Part shown: positions 23,661 through 32,040 of the stretch, in pieces
Layout: each line of letters starts with the position of its first letter
How positions within the stretch are numbered: position 1 is the stretch's first letter
Assembly: GCA_041494805.1 (NCBI GenBank)
Contig: JBGQBN010000047.1
Coordinates: forward strand, 1-32,585
DNA: 32,585 bases
Source: JBGQBN01 sp041494805
GTDB lineage: Bacteria > Acidobacteriota > Terriglobia > Terriglobales > Acidobacteriaceae
Direction: 5' to 3'
Notes under the pieces: generated by a model
Told to the model about the DNA's origin: nothing
What the model saw: only the letters and a program-made list of their open reading frames with translations
Databases searched by the model: none
Made by a program: the position numbers and the translations under genes

Positions 23661-23702
23661 CAATTACTTGTAGGAACTGAGCAGATCCCAAGTGGTGTCC
23701 TT

Positions 23703-26700
23703 GTGACTATCCAAGCCGGAGATGCGACAGTGCTCGAGGGTGCGAGTCCCCGTTCGGATGAGGCTTTCCAAAGACTGCTTCTGCAATTCTCCGCTGCGGC
23801 GGCCGAAGGAACCGACGCCCCTTCCTTGACTCACTTGTTCTGCCGGGCTACGCGCGAGTTCTTTCAAGTGTCCGGAGCTTACTTCTGGCAAGTTGCGGCC
23901 GCCGACGAACTTGTGGGCACGGAAGCGGACGGCTTAATGGCGGAGCGCTTTCGGGGTATGCGGCTCAAGGCCACCCAAAGCGCAGTGGCGGTCGAGTCAG
24001 TTCGTCATCGCAAGACGGTGTATGTGAACCGTCTCGACCCGGGCCGCTATCCGATGGCCGCTGAGTTTCACGCCCGATCCATGATGGCCGCGCCGCTGGT
24101 GGTTTCCAATGAGGTAATCGGGGCGACCGTCTTCCTGCACGATTCTGAACCAGATTTTTTCAATGATGATCTGGCGGCCAAAGCCACCATCCTCGCGGGC
24201 CAGTTGGGCAGCTTGCTGGAAGCGAACCGTTTAACGCAGGCCTCGCGCGAGGAACATCGCCGCGCGGAAATCCTGGCCGAGGTGGCCCAAGTTCTGCACG
24301 CGGAGCCCGATGCCTCCGCCGTTGTGGAAGCGGTGGCCGACCGGCTGCGGATTCTGCTGCGCACCCGGCTGGTATGTATTCTGCTGCGTCAGGGAGCAGC
24401 CTTCGGCCTGCGCGCCGTGGCCGCCGAGTCTCCGCAACTGGCGGCTTCGGTCCGTGCCCGTCATGACCGCAAAGGGCTCCACTTCGCGGCAGATTTGGCT
24501 GCGCGCGCGGTTGCGGCCGGAGAGCCCATCAGCGTCAGTATTGATCCGGCCACCCACGCCCTCGGAGACCTGATCCCAGCGGGGATGCTGATTGCCGCTC
24601 CGTTTCGTACCTCCGTTGCCCAAGGTGCGGTCCTGGTGTATCCACGCCACGAGGGCGCCTTCAGTGCGGAGGAAAAGTCACTGATCTCCGCCATCGCCGG
24701 CTTTGGAGCGGTCGCCATCGCCAACGCCGAGCTCTATTCCACGGCGCGGGATCAGGCTCACGAACTGCACCAACTGCTGGACATCTCGTCTGAACTGGGC
24801 TCCATCGGCCAACTGGACCAGTTCATGCAGCAGTTCGTACTCCGCGCGGGCGATTTTCTTGGGTTCAGCCGTTCTTTCATTGGTCTGCTGGAAGAGGGCA
24901 AGTTCCACATTCGCTGGGGAGCCGATCAGGGCAAAACTGCTCCCGTGGACGCGGTATTCCCGGACGGCGTTGCCAGCCACGCTCTGCTGCAGAAGGAAGT
25001 CTTCTGGTCCGACAACCCCAGACAGGTTCCCGGAGCGAACTTGCAAATCGTTGCCCAGTTCAACGTGCGGCAGTTGTTGACCGTGCCGCTACTGGGAAGC
25101 GATGGCGAGGTGCTGGGCATGTTTGGGGTGCTCGACCGATTGGACCGCGAGGGTATTTCACAGGAGGACATCCGTCGTGCCCGGGCTTTGGCGGCACAGG
25201 TGGCTGTGGCCCTGGAGGTGACGCGCAATCTACATCTATCTGAGCAACACCGGCGGCGGGCCGAATCGCTGATGGGACTGGCCCTGGAGTTGAACTCCCT
25301 GCTTCGGCTGCCTGAGTTCGCCAAGGGTTTTGTGACCCGCGCGGCCGACATGATGGGGGCCCACTGCGCTGCGCTGGTGGTCAAACAGGAGTCAGCCCTG
25401 GAAACCATTGTTCTGCAGGGCCCGGGTGGGGAAACTATCCAGGAACGCTCAATCATGCGCCGCTTCAGTGTTGCCGTGGAAGAAGCCCTGGCGAAACATT
25501 CAGAGGCGATTGTTTGCTCGACCACGGCACAACTGTTTGGTCCAGCCCTGGCTTCCGAACTGGGTGGGAGCGACTGCACGTTGGTGCAGTTGCTGGGAGC
25601 ATCCGGAGATCTGGTCGGTGTGCTTTGCCTCGGCGACCGGGGAAAGCCTCTGGCACGAGCAGACGAGCAGCTTCTGCAGGCCATCGCAGGGCACGCTTCC
25701 GTCGCCTTGGAGAATTCCCGCCTGTTCACCCGCATGGACCAGGCGAACCGGCACTGGATCGAGATTTTCGACGCCATTACCGACTTCATTGTGGCGCACG
25801 ATGAGTCGGGCAATGTCTTGCGCGTGAATCGGTCCCTGGCCGACTTCATCGGGGTGCGGCCGCAGGAGCTGATAGGAGTGAACATGTGCGCCCTGCTGGC
25901 CATGGACGACGGCGCGCCGCGGCTCTCCTGTCCCTTCTGCCGGACGGAGGGTGACAGCAACGATGAATACCTTCACCCCGTATTGGAGCGAACCTACCTG
26001 GTGTCCACTTCACGGGTGCATGGCGCCAGCAGTGAAGGTCTGCAGACCATCCACGTGCTCAAGGACATCACCGATCGGCGCGAGGCGGAACGCCGCTACC
26101 GGGAACTTTTCGACAACATTCAGGAAGGATTGTTTTTCTCCACGCCCGACGGGCGCTTCATCGAGGTTAACGATGCCCTGGTCCGCATGCTCAGCTATGG
26201 CAGCCGGGAAGAACTTCTGCAAGCCGACATTCGCACCCAGGTTTATTTCTCTCCCGAACGGCGCCAGGAACTCGCCGACCAGATACAACAGCACGGCGTG
26301 ATCCGCAACCATGAGGAGACTCTCCGGCGCCAGGACGGATCCGTGGTCCACGTCTTGATCAATGCGTTTGCGGTTCGTGACGCGCAAGATCGGATCGTGC
26401 AGTATCGCGGCCTGATGCTGGACATCAGCGGGCTCAAGAGCTTCCAGGCCGAACTACAACGGGAGCGCGACTTCTCCGGGAAAATTCTGAACAACACGCA
26501 GAGTCTGATTCTGGTGGCGGACACCGCCGGCCTGGTCAGCTATGCCAACCGCCGCTGGTATGACATGGGCTACGAGCAGAAGCAGTTGCTGGGGCGGCCG
26601 CTGGAGGAACTGGTCGCTCCCGCCCGGCGAGAGATTTTCAATCACGCGTTCGGCGCCATTCTGGCCGGCCAGCAGGTGGACAATCTCGATCTGCAGATCC

Positions 26701-27554
26701 TGCGCGGTGACGGGCGGGTCGGCCAGTTCTCCGTCAATCTGAGCCCCATGCGGGATGAGCAGGGTGGCGTGGCCAGCCTGGTGGTAGTAATGACGGACGT
26801 TACCGATGCCGCCAGCCTGCAATCCAAGCTCATGCACGCGGAAAAGATGGCAGCCGTGGGCCAGCTCGTTTCCGGCGTGGCTCACGAAGTCAACAATCCA
26901 CTCACCGCTATCCTGGGTTTTGCCGACCTGATGATGGAAAACACGGAACTGCCGGAGACCGCGCGCAAGGACTTGCGAGTCATCCTGCAGGAAGCCCAGC
27001 GCACCAAGCAGATTGTGCAGAACCCGCTGAGTTTCGCCCGCCAGATGCCGCCGCAGCGCAAGCCGGTGCAGCTCAATGCCATTCTGCGGCGGACGGTGCA
27101 ATTGCGGGCTTACGACTTCACCAGTCATGGAATCGAAGTCATCGAGCAGTTCGACGAGGAATTGCCCTACGTCATCGGCGACTCACACCAGTTGCAGCAG
27201 GTGTTCCTGAACATTCTCAATAACGCCTACGACGCGGTGCGGCAAACCGGCCGTCCCGCGCGGATTGAGATCATGACTGCCAGGCAGGGCAGCTGTGTGG
27301 AAGTTTCCTTTCGTGACAACGGTCACGGCATTTCTTCTCCGGACCGCATCTTCGACCCGTTCTTCACCACCAAGGAGGTGGGGAAGGGGACTGGGCTGGG
27401 CCTGAGCATCTGCTATGGAATCGTGCACGAACACGGTGGAGAGATTCTTTGTCACAACAACCCGGACGGAGAGGGCTCCACGTTTATCGTTCGCCTTCCC
27501 GCTTTATCAGAAGGGGCCTCGGTTGGGGCTGCTGCCGGAGTGATACAACGATGA
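23703..27554 (+). CDS. Soluble multi-sensor histidine kinase (four GAF, three PAS, HisKA, HATPase)
   Basis: A 1283-residue kinase without membrane helices, so a cytoplasmic sensor. By pattern the order is GAF1 (~40-175), GAF2 (~195-345), GAF3 (~360-510), GAF4 (~530-675), PAS1 (~684-795, with a CPFC pair), PAS2 (~797-918), PAS3 (~920-1040), HisKA with phospho-H1061 in VSGVAHEVNNPLTAILGF, and HATPase with N-box FLNILNNAYDAV, DNGHGIS, FDPFFTTK and GKGTGLGLSICYGIV. The H-box and ATPase are of the NtrB-like class (HEVNNPL), which fits the NtrC-type regulator two genes on. The start is GTG at 23703, the first one after an in-frame TGA at 23676; its ribosome site is weak. The stop overlaps the next gene by 4 bp. 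Ligands unknown; the CPFC pair could sense redox or metal. Confidence 0.93.
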   Translation: MTIQAGDATVLEGASPRSDEAFQRLLLQFSAAAAEGTDAPSLTHLFCRATREFFQVSGAYFWQVAAADELVGTEADGLMAERFRGMRLKATQSAVAVESVRHRKTVYVNRLDPGRYPMAAEFHARSMMAAPLVVSNEVIGATVFLHDSEPDFFNDDLAAKATILAGQLGSLLEANRLTQASREEHRRAEILAEVAQVLHAEPDASAVVEAVADRLRILLRTRLVCILLRQGAAFGLRAVAAESPQLAASVRARHDRKGLHFAADLAARAVAAGEPISVSIDPATHALGDLIPAGMLIAAPFRTSVAQGAVLVYPRHEGAFSAEEKSLISAIAGFGAVAIANAELYSTARDQAHELHQLLDISSELGSIGQLDQFMQQFVLRAGDFLGFSRSFIGLLEEGKFHIRWGADQGKTAPVDAVFPDGVASHALLQKEVFWSDNPRQVPGANLQIVAQFNVRQLLTVPLLGSDGEVLGMFGVLDRLDREGISQEDIRRARALAAQVAVALEVTRNLHLSEQHRRRAESLMGLALELNSLLRLPEFAKGFVTRAADMMGAHCAALVVKQESALETIVLQGPGGETIQERSIMRRFSVAVEEALAKHSEAIVCSTTAQLFGPALASELGGSDCTLVQLLGASGDLVGVLCLGDRGKPLARADEQLLQAIAGHASVALENSRLFTRMDQANRHWIEIFDAITDFIVAHDESGNVLRVNRSLADFIGVRPQELIGVNMCALLAMDDGAPRLSCPFCRTEGDSNDEYLHPVLERTYLVSTSRVHGASSEGLQTIHVLKDITDRREAERRYRELFDNIQEGLFFSTPDGRFIEVNDALVRMLSYGSREELLQADIRTQVYFSPERRQELADQIQQHGVIRNHEETLRRQDGSVVHVLINAFAVRDAQDRIVQYRGLMLDISGLKSFQAELQRERDFSGKILNNTQSLILVADTAGLVSYANRRWYDMGYEQKQLLGRPLEELVAPARREIFNHAFGAILAGQQVDNLDLQILRGDGRVGQFSVNLSPMRDEQGGVASLVVVMTDVTDAASLQSKLMHAEKMAAVGQLVSGVAHEVNNPLTAILGFADLMMENTELPETARKDLRVILQEAQRTKQIVQNPLSFARQMPPQRKPVQLNAILRRTVQLRAYDFTSHGIEVIEQFDEELPYVIGDSHQLQQVFLNILNNAYDAVRQTGRPARIEIMTARQGSCVEVSFRDNGHGISSPDRIFDPFFTTKEVGKGTGLGLSICYGIVHEHGGEILCHNNPDGEGSTFIVRLPALSEGASVGAAAGVIQR

Positions 27555-27952
27555 CAATGCCTGCCATCAAACCCGTGGCTTTGCCGGTTTTGCTGATTGA
27601 GGATGAGCCCGCCGTCATGGCGTACGTCCGAGCTGCTCTGGAGCGCAGCGGCTACGGCGTGGTGTGTACTGAGTCCGGCGCCGACGGAGTGCGGCTGCTC
27701 GAAACCGGAGAATTTCTGGGCGTGGTTTCAGATATGCGAACCCCGGGCGGCGTGGATGGCGCCGATGTCTACGCCTGGATTGCCCGGCATCGTCCCGAGT
27801 TGGCGTCCCGGATCGTTTTCATCACCGGCGATATCGCCAACGAAGAAACGGCTGCCACTCTGCGCAAGACCGGCGCGCCCTGCGTGGAGAAGCCATTTCG
27901 AGTGCAGCAGTTTATTTCAGTAGTCGAAAAAATCATGGGGAAGGCACTGTGA
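27551..27952 (+). CDS. Stand-alone receiver domain (response regulator)
   Basis: A 133-residue receiver with LLIEDEPAV (acidic pair E17/D18), phospho-site D61 in GVVSDMRTPGGVDGADVY, T in FITGD and K in VEKPFRVQQF. There is no output domain. The ATG at 27551 overlaps the kinase stop (ATGA); the frame is open further upstream inside the kinase gene, but coupling and fit to the family start favour 27551. It overlaps the next gene by 4 bp as well. Receivers of this kind often follow complex kinases and act as a phosphate sink or intermediate between kinase and activator. Confidence 0.9.
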   Translation: MTMPAIKPVALPVLLIEDEPAVMAYVRAALERSGYGVVCTESGADGVRLLETGEFLGVVSDMRTPGGVDGADVYAWIARHRPELASRIVFITGDIANEETAATLRKTGAPCVEKPFRVQQFISVVEKIMGKAL

Positions 27953-29358
27953 GTGAAGACCTGCGCATTCGTCTTCTGATCGTGGATGACGAGCAAAGCA
28001 TTCGCAGACTCTGCAGGACCGTGGGGGAAGCCCTGGGATTTGCCTGCATGGAGGCCGATAGTGGCGAGACCGCGATCGCCCTGCTCGAGGAGCAACCTGC
28101 CCACATGATTCTCACCGACATGGTCATGCCCAACATGTCTGGTCTGGAGTTCCTGGAGAGGGTAAAAAAGCTGTTGCCTCGCACCGAAGTTGCCGTGATG
28201 ACCGGCCATGGATCGGTCGAGACCGCGGTGCAGGCGATGAAGCTGGGGGCGTACGACTACATCAGCAAACCTTTCTCCCCCCTGGAAGAACTGCGCCTGT
28301 TCCTGCGCCGGATGGCCGAGAAAATCCGTTTGGTCGAAGAGAACCAGTTTCTGCGCGAGCGCGTGGATACGGAAACTGAGCTGCATGGCATTGTGGGCGC
28401 TTCCGCCAAGATCCAGGATGTGCTGCGCATGATTTCACGTCTGAAAGACACCCGCACGCCGGTGCTTATAGCCGGCGAGAGTGGCACGGGCAAGGAACTG
28501 GTGGCGCGCGCCATTCATTTCCGCGGTTCCTTTGCCAACCGGCCTTTCGTGGCGGTGGATTGCGGCTCGCTAGTCCCCACTCTTATCGAGAGCGAACTGT
28601 TCGGGTATGAGAAAGGCGCTTTCACCGGGGCCTTGAAATCGAAGACCGGATTGTTCCAGTCGGCCAACACCGGCACCATTGTTCTCGACGAAATTGGCGA
28701 ACTGCCGCTGGAGATGCAAGCCAAACTGCTCCGTTTTCTGCAGGAGAAAGAAGTTCGCCCTGTGGGCAGCAACCAGAAAATCAAAGTCGACGTCCGCGTG
28801 ATTGCCGCCACCAACCGCGATCTGGAGGCGGAATACCGCAACGGCACCTTCCGCAAGGACCTCTACTTCCGTCTTAATGTTGTCACTGTGCACCTGCCAT
28901 CTCTGCGCGAGCGGCGGTCGGATATTCCCATGCTCGCCCACTGGTTTCTGGATCGTTACGCTCCTGGGGACTCGATTCAGATCACGAACGCAGCTATGAA
29001 GTGCCTGCTGCAATATGAGTGGCCGGGAAACGTACGCGAGCTGGAGAATTGCATTGAGCGTGCCGTGGCCTTGGGTGACCGGCGGATCATCGACATGACC
29101 GATCTGCCGCCGGCCATCGCGTCAGCTTCACCAGTTGTCGAACGGGGTTCAGACTCCACCGTGTCCGGCGTATCTTCCACCGACTTGGAGGACATTGAAC
29201 GCGCCACGATCGAGCGGGTCTTCGAACAGGTGAAGGGTGACAAGGCGCTGGCGGGCAAAATGTTGGGCATCAGCCGCGCTACCTTGTATCGCAAGCTGAA
29301 GCGCTACAACATCGGAGCGCGGCATGACCTGCCGCCCAGCAGTCCGGCGCTGCAATGA
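27949..29358 (+). CDS. NtrC-family sigma-54-dependent response regulator
   Basis: A 469-residue activator with all three domains: receiver (1-125) with D13/D14, phospho-D57 in ILTDMVMPNMSGLEFL and K107 in YISKPFS; AAA+ domain (~145-380) with Walker A GESGTGKE (176-183), the sigma-54-contacting loop GAFTGA (223-228), Walker B TIVLDEIGELP (243-253), and the arginine-finger FRKDLYFRLNVVTVHLPSLRERRSDIP region; and a C-terminal Fis-type helix-turn-helix (LAGKMLGISRATLYRKLKRY, near 435-454). GTG start at 27949 overlaps the previous stop. It should drive sigma-54 promoters from upstream sites; the -24/-12 promoter at 23404-23420 is the only good one I found in the window. Confidence 0.96.
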   Translation: MSEDLRIRLLIVDDEQSIRRLCRTVGEALGFACMEADSGETAIALLEEQPAHMILTDMVMPNMSGLEFLERVKKLLPRTEVAVMTGHGSVETAVQAMKLGAYDYISKPFSPLEELRLFLRRMAEKIRLVEENQFLRERVDTETELHGIVGASAKIQDVLRMISRLKDTRTPVLIAGESGTGKELVARAIHFRGSFANRPFVAVDCGSLVPTLIESELFGYEKGAFTGALKSKTGLFQSANTGTIVLDEIGELPLEMQAKLLRFLQEKEVRPVGSNQKIKVDVRVIAATNRDLEAEYRNGTFRKDLYFRLNVVTVHLPSLRERRSDIPMLAHWFLDRYAPGDSIQITNAAMKCLLQYEWPGNVRELENCIERAVALGDRRIIDMTDLPPAIASASPVVERGSDSTVSGVSSTDLEDIERATIERVFEQVKGDKALAGKMLGISRATLYRKLKRYNIGARHDLPPSSPALQ

Positions 29359-29361
29359 CTC

Positions 29362-29475
29362 GTGTGGGGCGGACACTCTTGTCCGCCGCTGTTGACTTTG
29401 ATGTTTCTTTGGGAATCGTCCCGGCTTCAGAAAACTAAGGTCAAAGGCGACGGACAGGAGTGTCCGTCCCACACA
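29362..29475. repeat. Large imperfect inverted repeat (GTGTGGGGCGGACACTC.. family) between convergent genes
   Basis: Left arm (29362-29396: GTGTGGGGCGGACACTCTTG then TCCGCCGCTGTTGAC) pairs with the right arm (29440-29475: GTCAAAGGCGACGGACAGG then AGTGTCCGTCCCACAC), about 36 bp per arm with a few mismatches. The outer GGACACTC/GAGTGTCC blocks pair well. It lies exactly between the NtrC-type gene and the convergent Ycf48-like gene, so it may terminate both. Its chance translation reads RTLLSVAFD, which I associate with dispersed repeats in Acidobacteriota genomes. Confidence 0.8.
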
Positions 29476-29492
29476 CTCAACGTGTGCCCAGG

Positions 29493-30683
29493 CTATTGGA
29501 CTTTCCCCCGCAGCGTATACACCACGCCCTGAAGCGAACCATTGTACCCGGCGCACCACACTTGGAAATTGCGGCCCTTACGCCGACTGTCGCAGGCGTC
29601 CATTTCTGCGCCGGTGTCCACGTCGAGCGACCAGGTCTGGCCGCCGTCGGTGCTGAAGTACATGCCACCGGCATTGGAATAGACATTTCCGCCTGCCGCC
29701 CAGCCCATGAGCGGCGTGAGAAAGCGCAGTTCACGGATCGGCCACGGCCCATCGAGCGTACGCCCGCTCCATGTCTTGCCGCCGTCGGTGGTGGTATGTA
29801 CCCAGCCTTCGACGCTGGGAGAAATCTCTCCCCCGCCAACCCAGCCGGAGTGGTCATTCACGAAAAATACCGGGCCATCGAAAACCGAGTCGATGGATTT
29901 GCGGCAACGCCACGTCACGCCGCCGTCGGGGCTGGCGCAGTATGTAATCCCCGAAGTGCGGACGTGCAGGTTAGGCAGAAGACTGAATTGATTGCCGAAC
30001 CAGCCGCCATTTGCGTCAGGAACGACTGCGATCCACTCACTCCCCGACTCTCCGCCGACGGTAGTATAGTGGGCGGCGTTGGCGGCGTTGAGGTTCAGGC
30101 CATCCATCACCAGCCCGTCCTGGCTATTGGCAAAGCGGACGCGGTACGACCAGCCGGACGTGGTGAGCACAATGTCGGGGGTCCAACTTGCGCCGCCGTC
30201 GTGGCTCCAGCGCAGAATGCCTTCGAAGTTGGAATCGTTGAAACCGGAGATGACCACGTCCTGCGCAGTCAACGCATGAACCCCAAACCAGTAGTAGGGA
30301 AATCCCAGGTTCACGATCTCCCTCCAGTGCGCGCCACCATCGGTCGTCTTCCACACCTGGCCGAGTTCAGCGGCGGCATATCCGACCTTAGTCGTCGGGA
30401 AGGAGATGTCGTGAATGACCGCTCCGGGCAACGTGGCCAGCAACGTCCAGGCATTGGCATTCGGACGAACGGAGCCAGCCGTGTGTGCCGTGCCAGGACT
30501 CGCCGGCCGGTCGGCGGACATCTCGTAGCCGGGCCCCTGGACCGGGCTTCGACCGGCAACGTGGTGGATCGTCTCAGCGGCCGCTGCGGCAGGCGTCAGC
30601 GCAGGAGCAGCGCCAGCCAGAGTCAAGAGCGACAAGATGACGAGGGAGAGAATCAGTGAGGGAGACAACCAGTAGGTCTTCAT
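29493..30683 (-). CDS. Secreted Ycf48-like / BNR Asp-box beta-propeller protein
   Basis: A 396-residue secreted protein (signal: MKTYWLSPSLILSLVILSLL, then an alanine-rich AAPALTPAAAAAE cleavage region). The mature part is a propeller with five Asp-box motifs of the S/T-x-D-x-G-x-x-W type: TTDGGAHW, SHDGGASW, SPDGGVTW, TTDGGKTW and STDGGQTW. Between them are VGYAAAELGQVWKT, SGWVGGGEI and MGWAAGGNVY strands, the pattern of the photosystem II assembly factor Ycf48 family; in non-photosynthetic bacteria the role is unknown. Two cysteines near the end (MDACDSRR and QVWCAGYNG) might form a disulphide. The frame opens at 30740, but the inner ATG at 30683 gives a standard signal peptide, so I prefer it; neither has a strong ribosome site. 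Confidence 0.83.
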   Translation of the reverse strand: MKTYWLSPSLILSLVILSLLTLAGAAPALTPAAAAAETIHHVAGRSPVQGPGYEMSADRPASPGTAHTAGSVRPNANAWTLLATLPGAVIHDISFPTTKVGYAAAELGQVWKTTDGGAHWREIVNLGFPYYWFGVHALTAQDVVISGFNDSNFEGILRWSHDGGASWTPDIVLTTSGWSYRVRFANSQDGLVMDGLNLNAANAAHYTTVGGESGSEWIAVVPDANGGWFGNQFSLLPNLHVRTSGITYCASPDGGVTWRCRKSIDSVFDGPVFFVNDHSGWVGGGEISPSVEGWVHTTTDGGKTWSGRTLDGPWPIRELRFLTPLMGWAAGGNVYSNAGGMYFSTDGGQTWSLDVDTGAEMDACDSRRKGRNFQVWCAGYNGSLQGVVYTLRGKVQ

Positions 30684-30808
30684 GATGTGAGCACCCAGGA
30701 ACCAGGAAACCAGTGCCAGCGTGGGCAGGGATTTTAGCATGGTTAGGGAGTTACCGCGTTGGCCCGTTTGTGGGTCGTGGGTGCAATTTGAAATGTTTAT
30801 TCACAAAC

Positions 30809-30904
30809 TTGTCATTCCGAAGCGCGGCCTTTATCGCGCGAGGAATCTGCTGTTTTGGGGTCAAAAGCAGATTCCTCGCGGATAAAACCGGCTCGGAATG
30901 ACAA
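30809..30904. repeat. 96-bp interrupted inverted repeat (TTGTCATTCCGA..TCGGAATGACAA)
   Basis: Outer arms TTGTCATTCCGA (30809-30820) and TCGGAATGACAA (30893-30904) are perfect complements. Inner arms CGCGAGGAATCTGCT and GCAGATTCCTCGCG, with TTTT/AAAA at the tip, are also nearly perfect. The whole would fold into a cruciform or long RNA hairpin. The GTCATTCCGA/GAGGAATCTGC type occurs as a dispersed element in several environmental phyla. No transposase is next to it. Confidence 0.85.
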
Positions 30905-30956
30905 TATTTAGGAAGAGGGCTCCCATTGGCGGTGAGAGGTTGCAAACTCTTTCATC

Positions 30957-30986
30957 TTGATTTCCCGCCCCGGCCCGGAACATAAT
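30957..30986 (+). promoter_or_regulatory. Likely sigma-70 promoter of the HAF-repeat gene
   Basis: TTGATT (30957-30962), 18-bp spacer, CATAAT (30981-30986), predicted start near 30993 and a leader of about 47 nt that ends with GGAGG before the ATG. Confidence 0.45.
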
Positions 30987-31039
30987 GCGGCAGGCTCAGG
31001 TTCCCCTTCCCTCCCCGGTCGGCCTTTGGAGGTCACGCC

Positions 31040-31945
31040 ATGAATTCTCTCCCCAGGTTCGCGCTCTGGCTTATTGTGTTGGTCTGCGTTTCGCCGCTCC
31101 ACGCCCAGTCGAAACCGGTTATTCCCGAGGCGAATTTAACTTTCACCACCATTGACGTGCCGGGGGCCGTCGCTACCGACGTTTTGGGTATTAACAGCGC
31201 TGAGGACATGGTCGGGTACTACACTCAAACCAGTAATGGACCTGGCATCGGCTTCCTGCTGAGCAGCGGCAATTTCACCTTCTTTAGCTATCCGGGTGGA
31301 GATTCCACCCTAGCCGTTGGCATCAACGACTCCGGACTGATTTCCGGTACCGCTTACATTCGACAGTATACTGCCGCCGTCGGTTTCCTTTACAACGGAA
31401 CTACTTTCAGCACGATCCGTGCCCGGGGCGAGACGGCCACCCTTGTCCATGGGATCAACAACGCGGGTCTTGTCGTGGGCGGTAAAGGCACCCTGAGTGC
31501 GATTACCGGGTTTGAGTTGGTGGGAAGGAAGTTCCACACTATCTCTCCACCGGGAACCTACACCTCCACTTTCGGGGACGGTATCAATAACCTGGACGAG
31601 GTCGTAGGCTCGACTGCTGGCGGATTTGGTAGTAACAACGGGTTCGCCTACAAAGGCGGCAAGTTCAAGACCCTTACCGTTCCTGGCTCAAACGATCTAA
31701 CCGTTGCTTGGGGTGTTAATGACAGCGGAATTATTGTTGGTTCGTATGGGAAGTGTTCTCCGTGCGCCTTCTACGGCTTCGCGCTGATGAACGGAAAGTA
31801 CGTTTCCCTCAGATTTCCCGGAGCGATGGAAACGTTTGCCTCCGGCATCAACAATGCCGGACAGATTGTTGGGTCTTACACCTTCGATCAGCAGACCTAC
31901 CACGGCTTTGTAACCAGCCCGATAACGGCCGCGGATTTCAGGTAA
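31040..31945 (+). CDS. Secreted HAF-repeat protein
   Basis: A 301-residue secreted protein: signal peptide FALWLIVLVCVSPLHAQS (cleavage after HAQ or HA), then about five or six HAF-type repeats with a GIN..G.IVG.Y....HGF core. Examples are DVLGINSAEDMVGYY, AVGINDSGLISGT, VHGINNAGLVVGG, GDGINNLDEVVGS, AWGVNDSGIIVGSY and ASGINNAGQIVGSYTF. Repeats are about 43 residues apart and probably form a beta-propeller. HAF proteins are abundant in Acidobacteriota and their role is not established. GGAGG is 9 nt before the ATG. One CSPC pair (KCSPCAFYG) lies in the fifth repeat. Confidence 0.88.
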   Translation: MNSLPRFALWLIVLVCVSPLHAQSKPVIPEANLTFTTIDVPGAVATDVLGINSAEDMVGYYTQTSNGPGIGFLLSSGNFTFFSYPGGDSTLAVGINDSGLISGTAYIRQYTAAVGFLYNGTTFSTIRARGETATLVHGINNAGLVVGGKGTLSAITGFELVGRKFHTISPPGTYTSTFGDGINNLDEVVGSTAGGFGSNNGFAYKGGKFKTLTVPGSNDLTVAWGVNDSGIIVGSYGKCSPCAFYGFALMNGKYVSLRFPGAMETFASGINNAGQIVGSYTFDQQTYHGFVTSPITAADFR

Positions 31946-31990
31946 ACGCACCAGCGGACCGGTCACATGACAAAGCCCTAGATTCTTGAG

Positions 31991-32024
31991 TGCGGCGGAT
32001 GGTTTAGCCGTCCCACCCGCCGCA
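31991..32024. terminator. GC-rich hairpin between convergent genes
   Basis: TGCGGCGG (31991-31998) pairs with CCGCCGCA (32017-32024) over an 18-nt loop, 45 bp after the HAF-gene stop and 16 bp before the stop of the convergent gene. There is no T-run, so a terminator role is only suggested by position. Confidence 0.35.
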
Positions 32025-32040
32025 AGTTCGCCTGCGGGAC

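Larger units (their letters stand above)
23369..23702. other. 334-bp divergent regulatory region
   Basis: Gene-free region between the minus-strand TonB-like/chemosensory unit and the plus-strand kinase operon. It holds a sigma-54-type promoter, two related palindromes and a possible sigma-70 promoter, listed separately. The half next to the kinase is clearly AT-richer than the flanking genes. Confidence 0.7.
30684..31039. other. 356-bp intergenic region
   Basis: No gene. It contains the hairpin at 30809-30904 and the likely HAF-gene promoter at 30957-30986, both listed separately. Confidence 0.6.

Noticed and set aside
24926..25960. 344-codon minus-strand open frame inside the kinase
   Set aside because: Serine/arginine-rich shadow of GAF/PAS coding sequence with no domain pattern.
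29460..30659. 399-codon plus-strand open frame
   Set aside because: Antisense to the Ycf48-like gene, which has five Asp boxes and a signal peptide.
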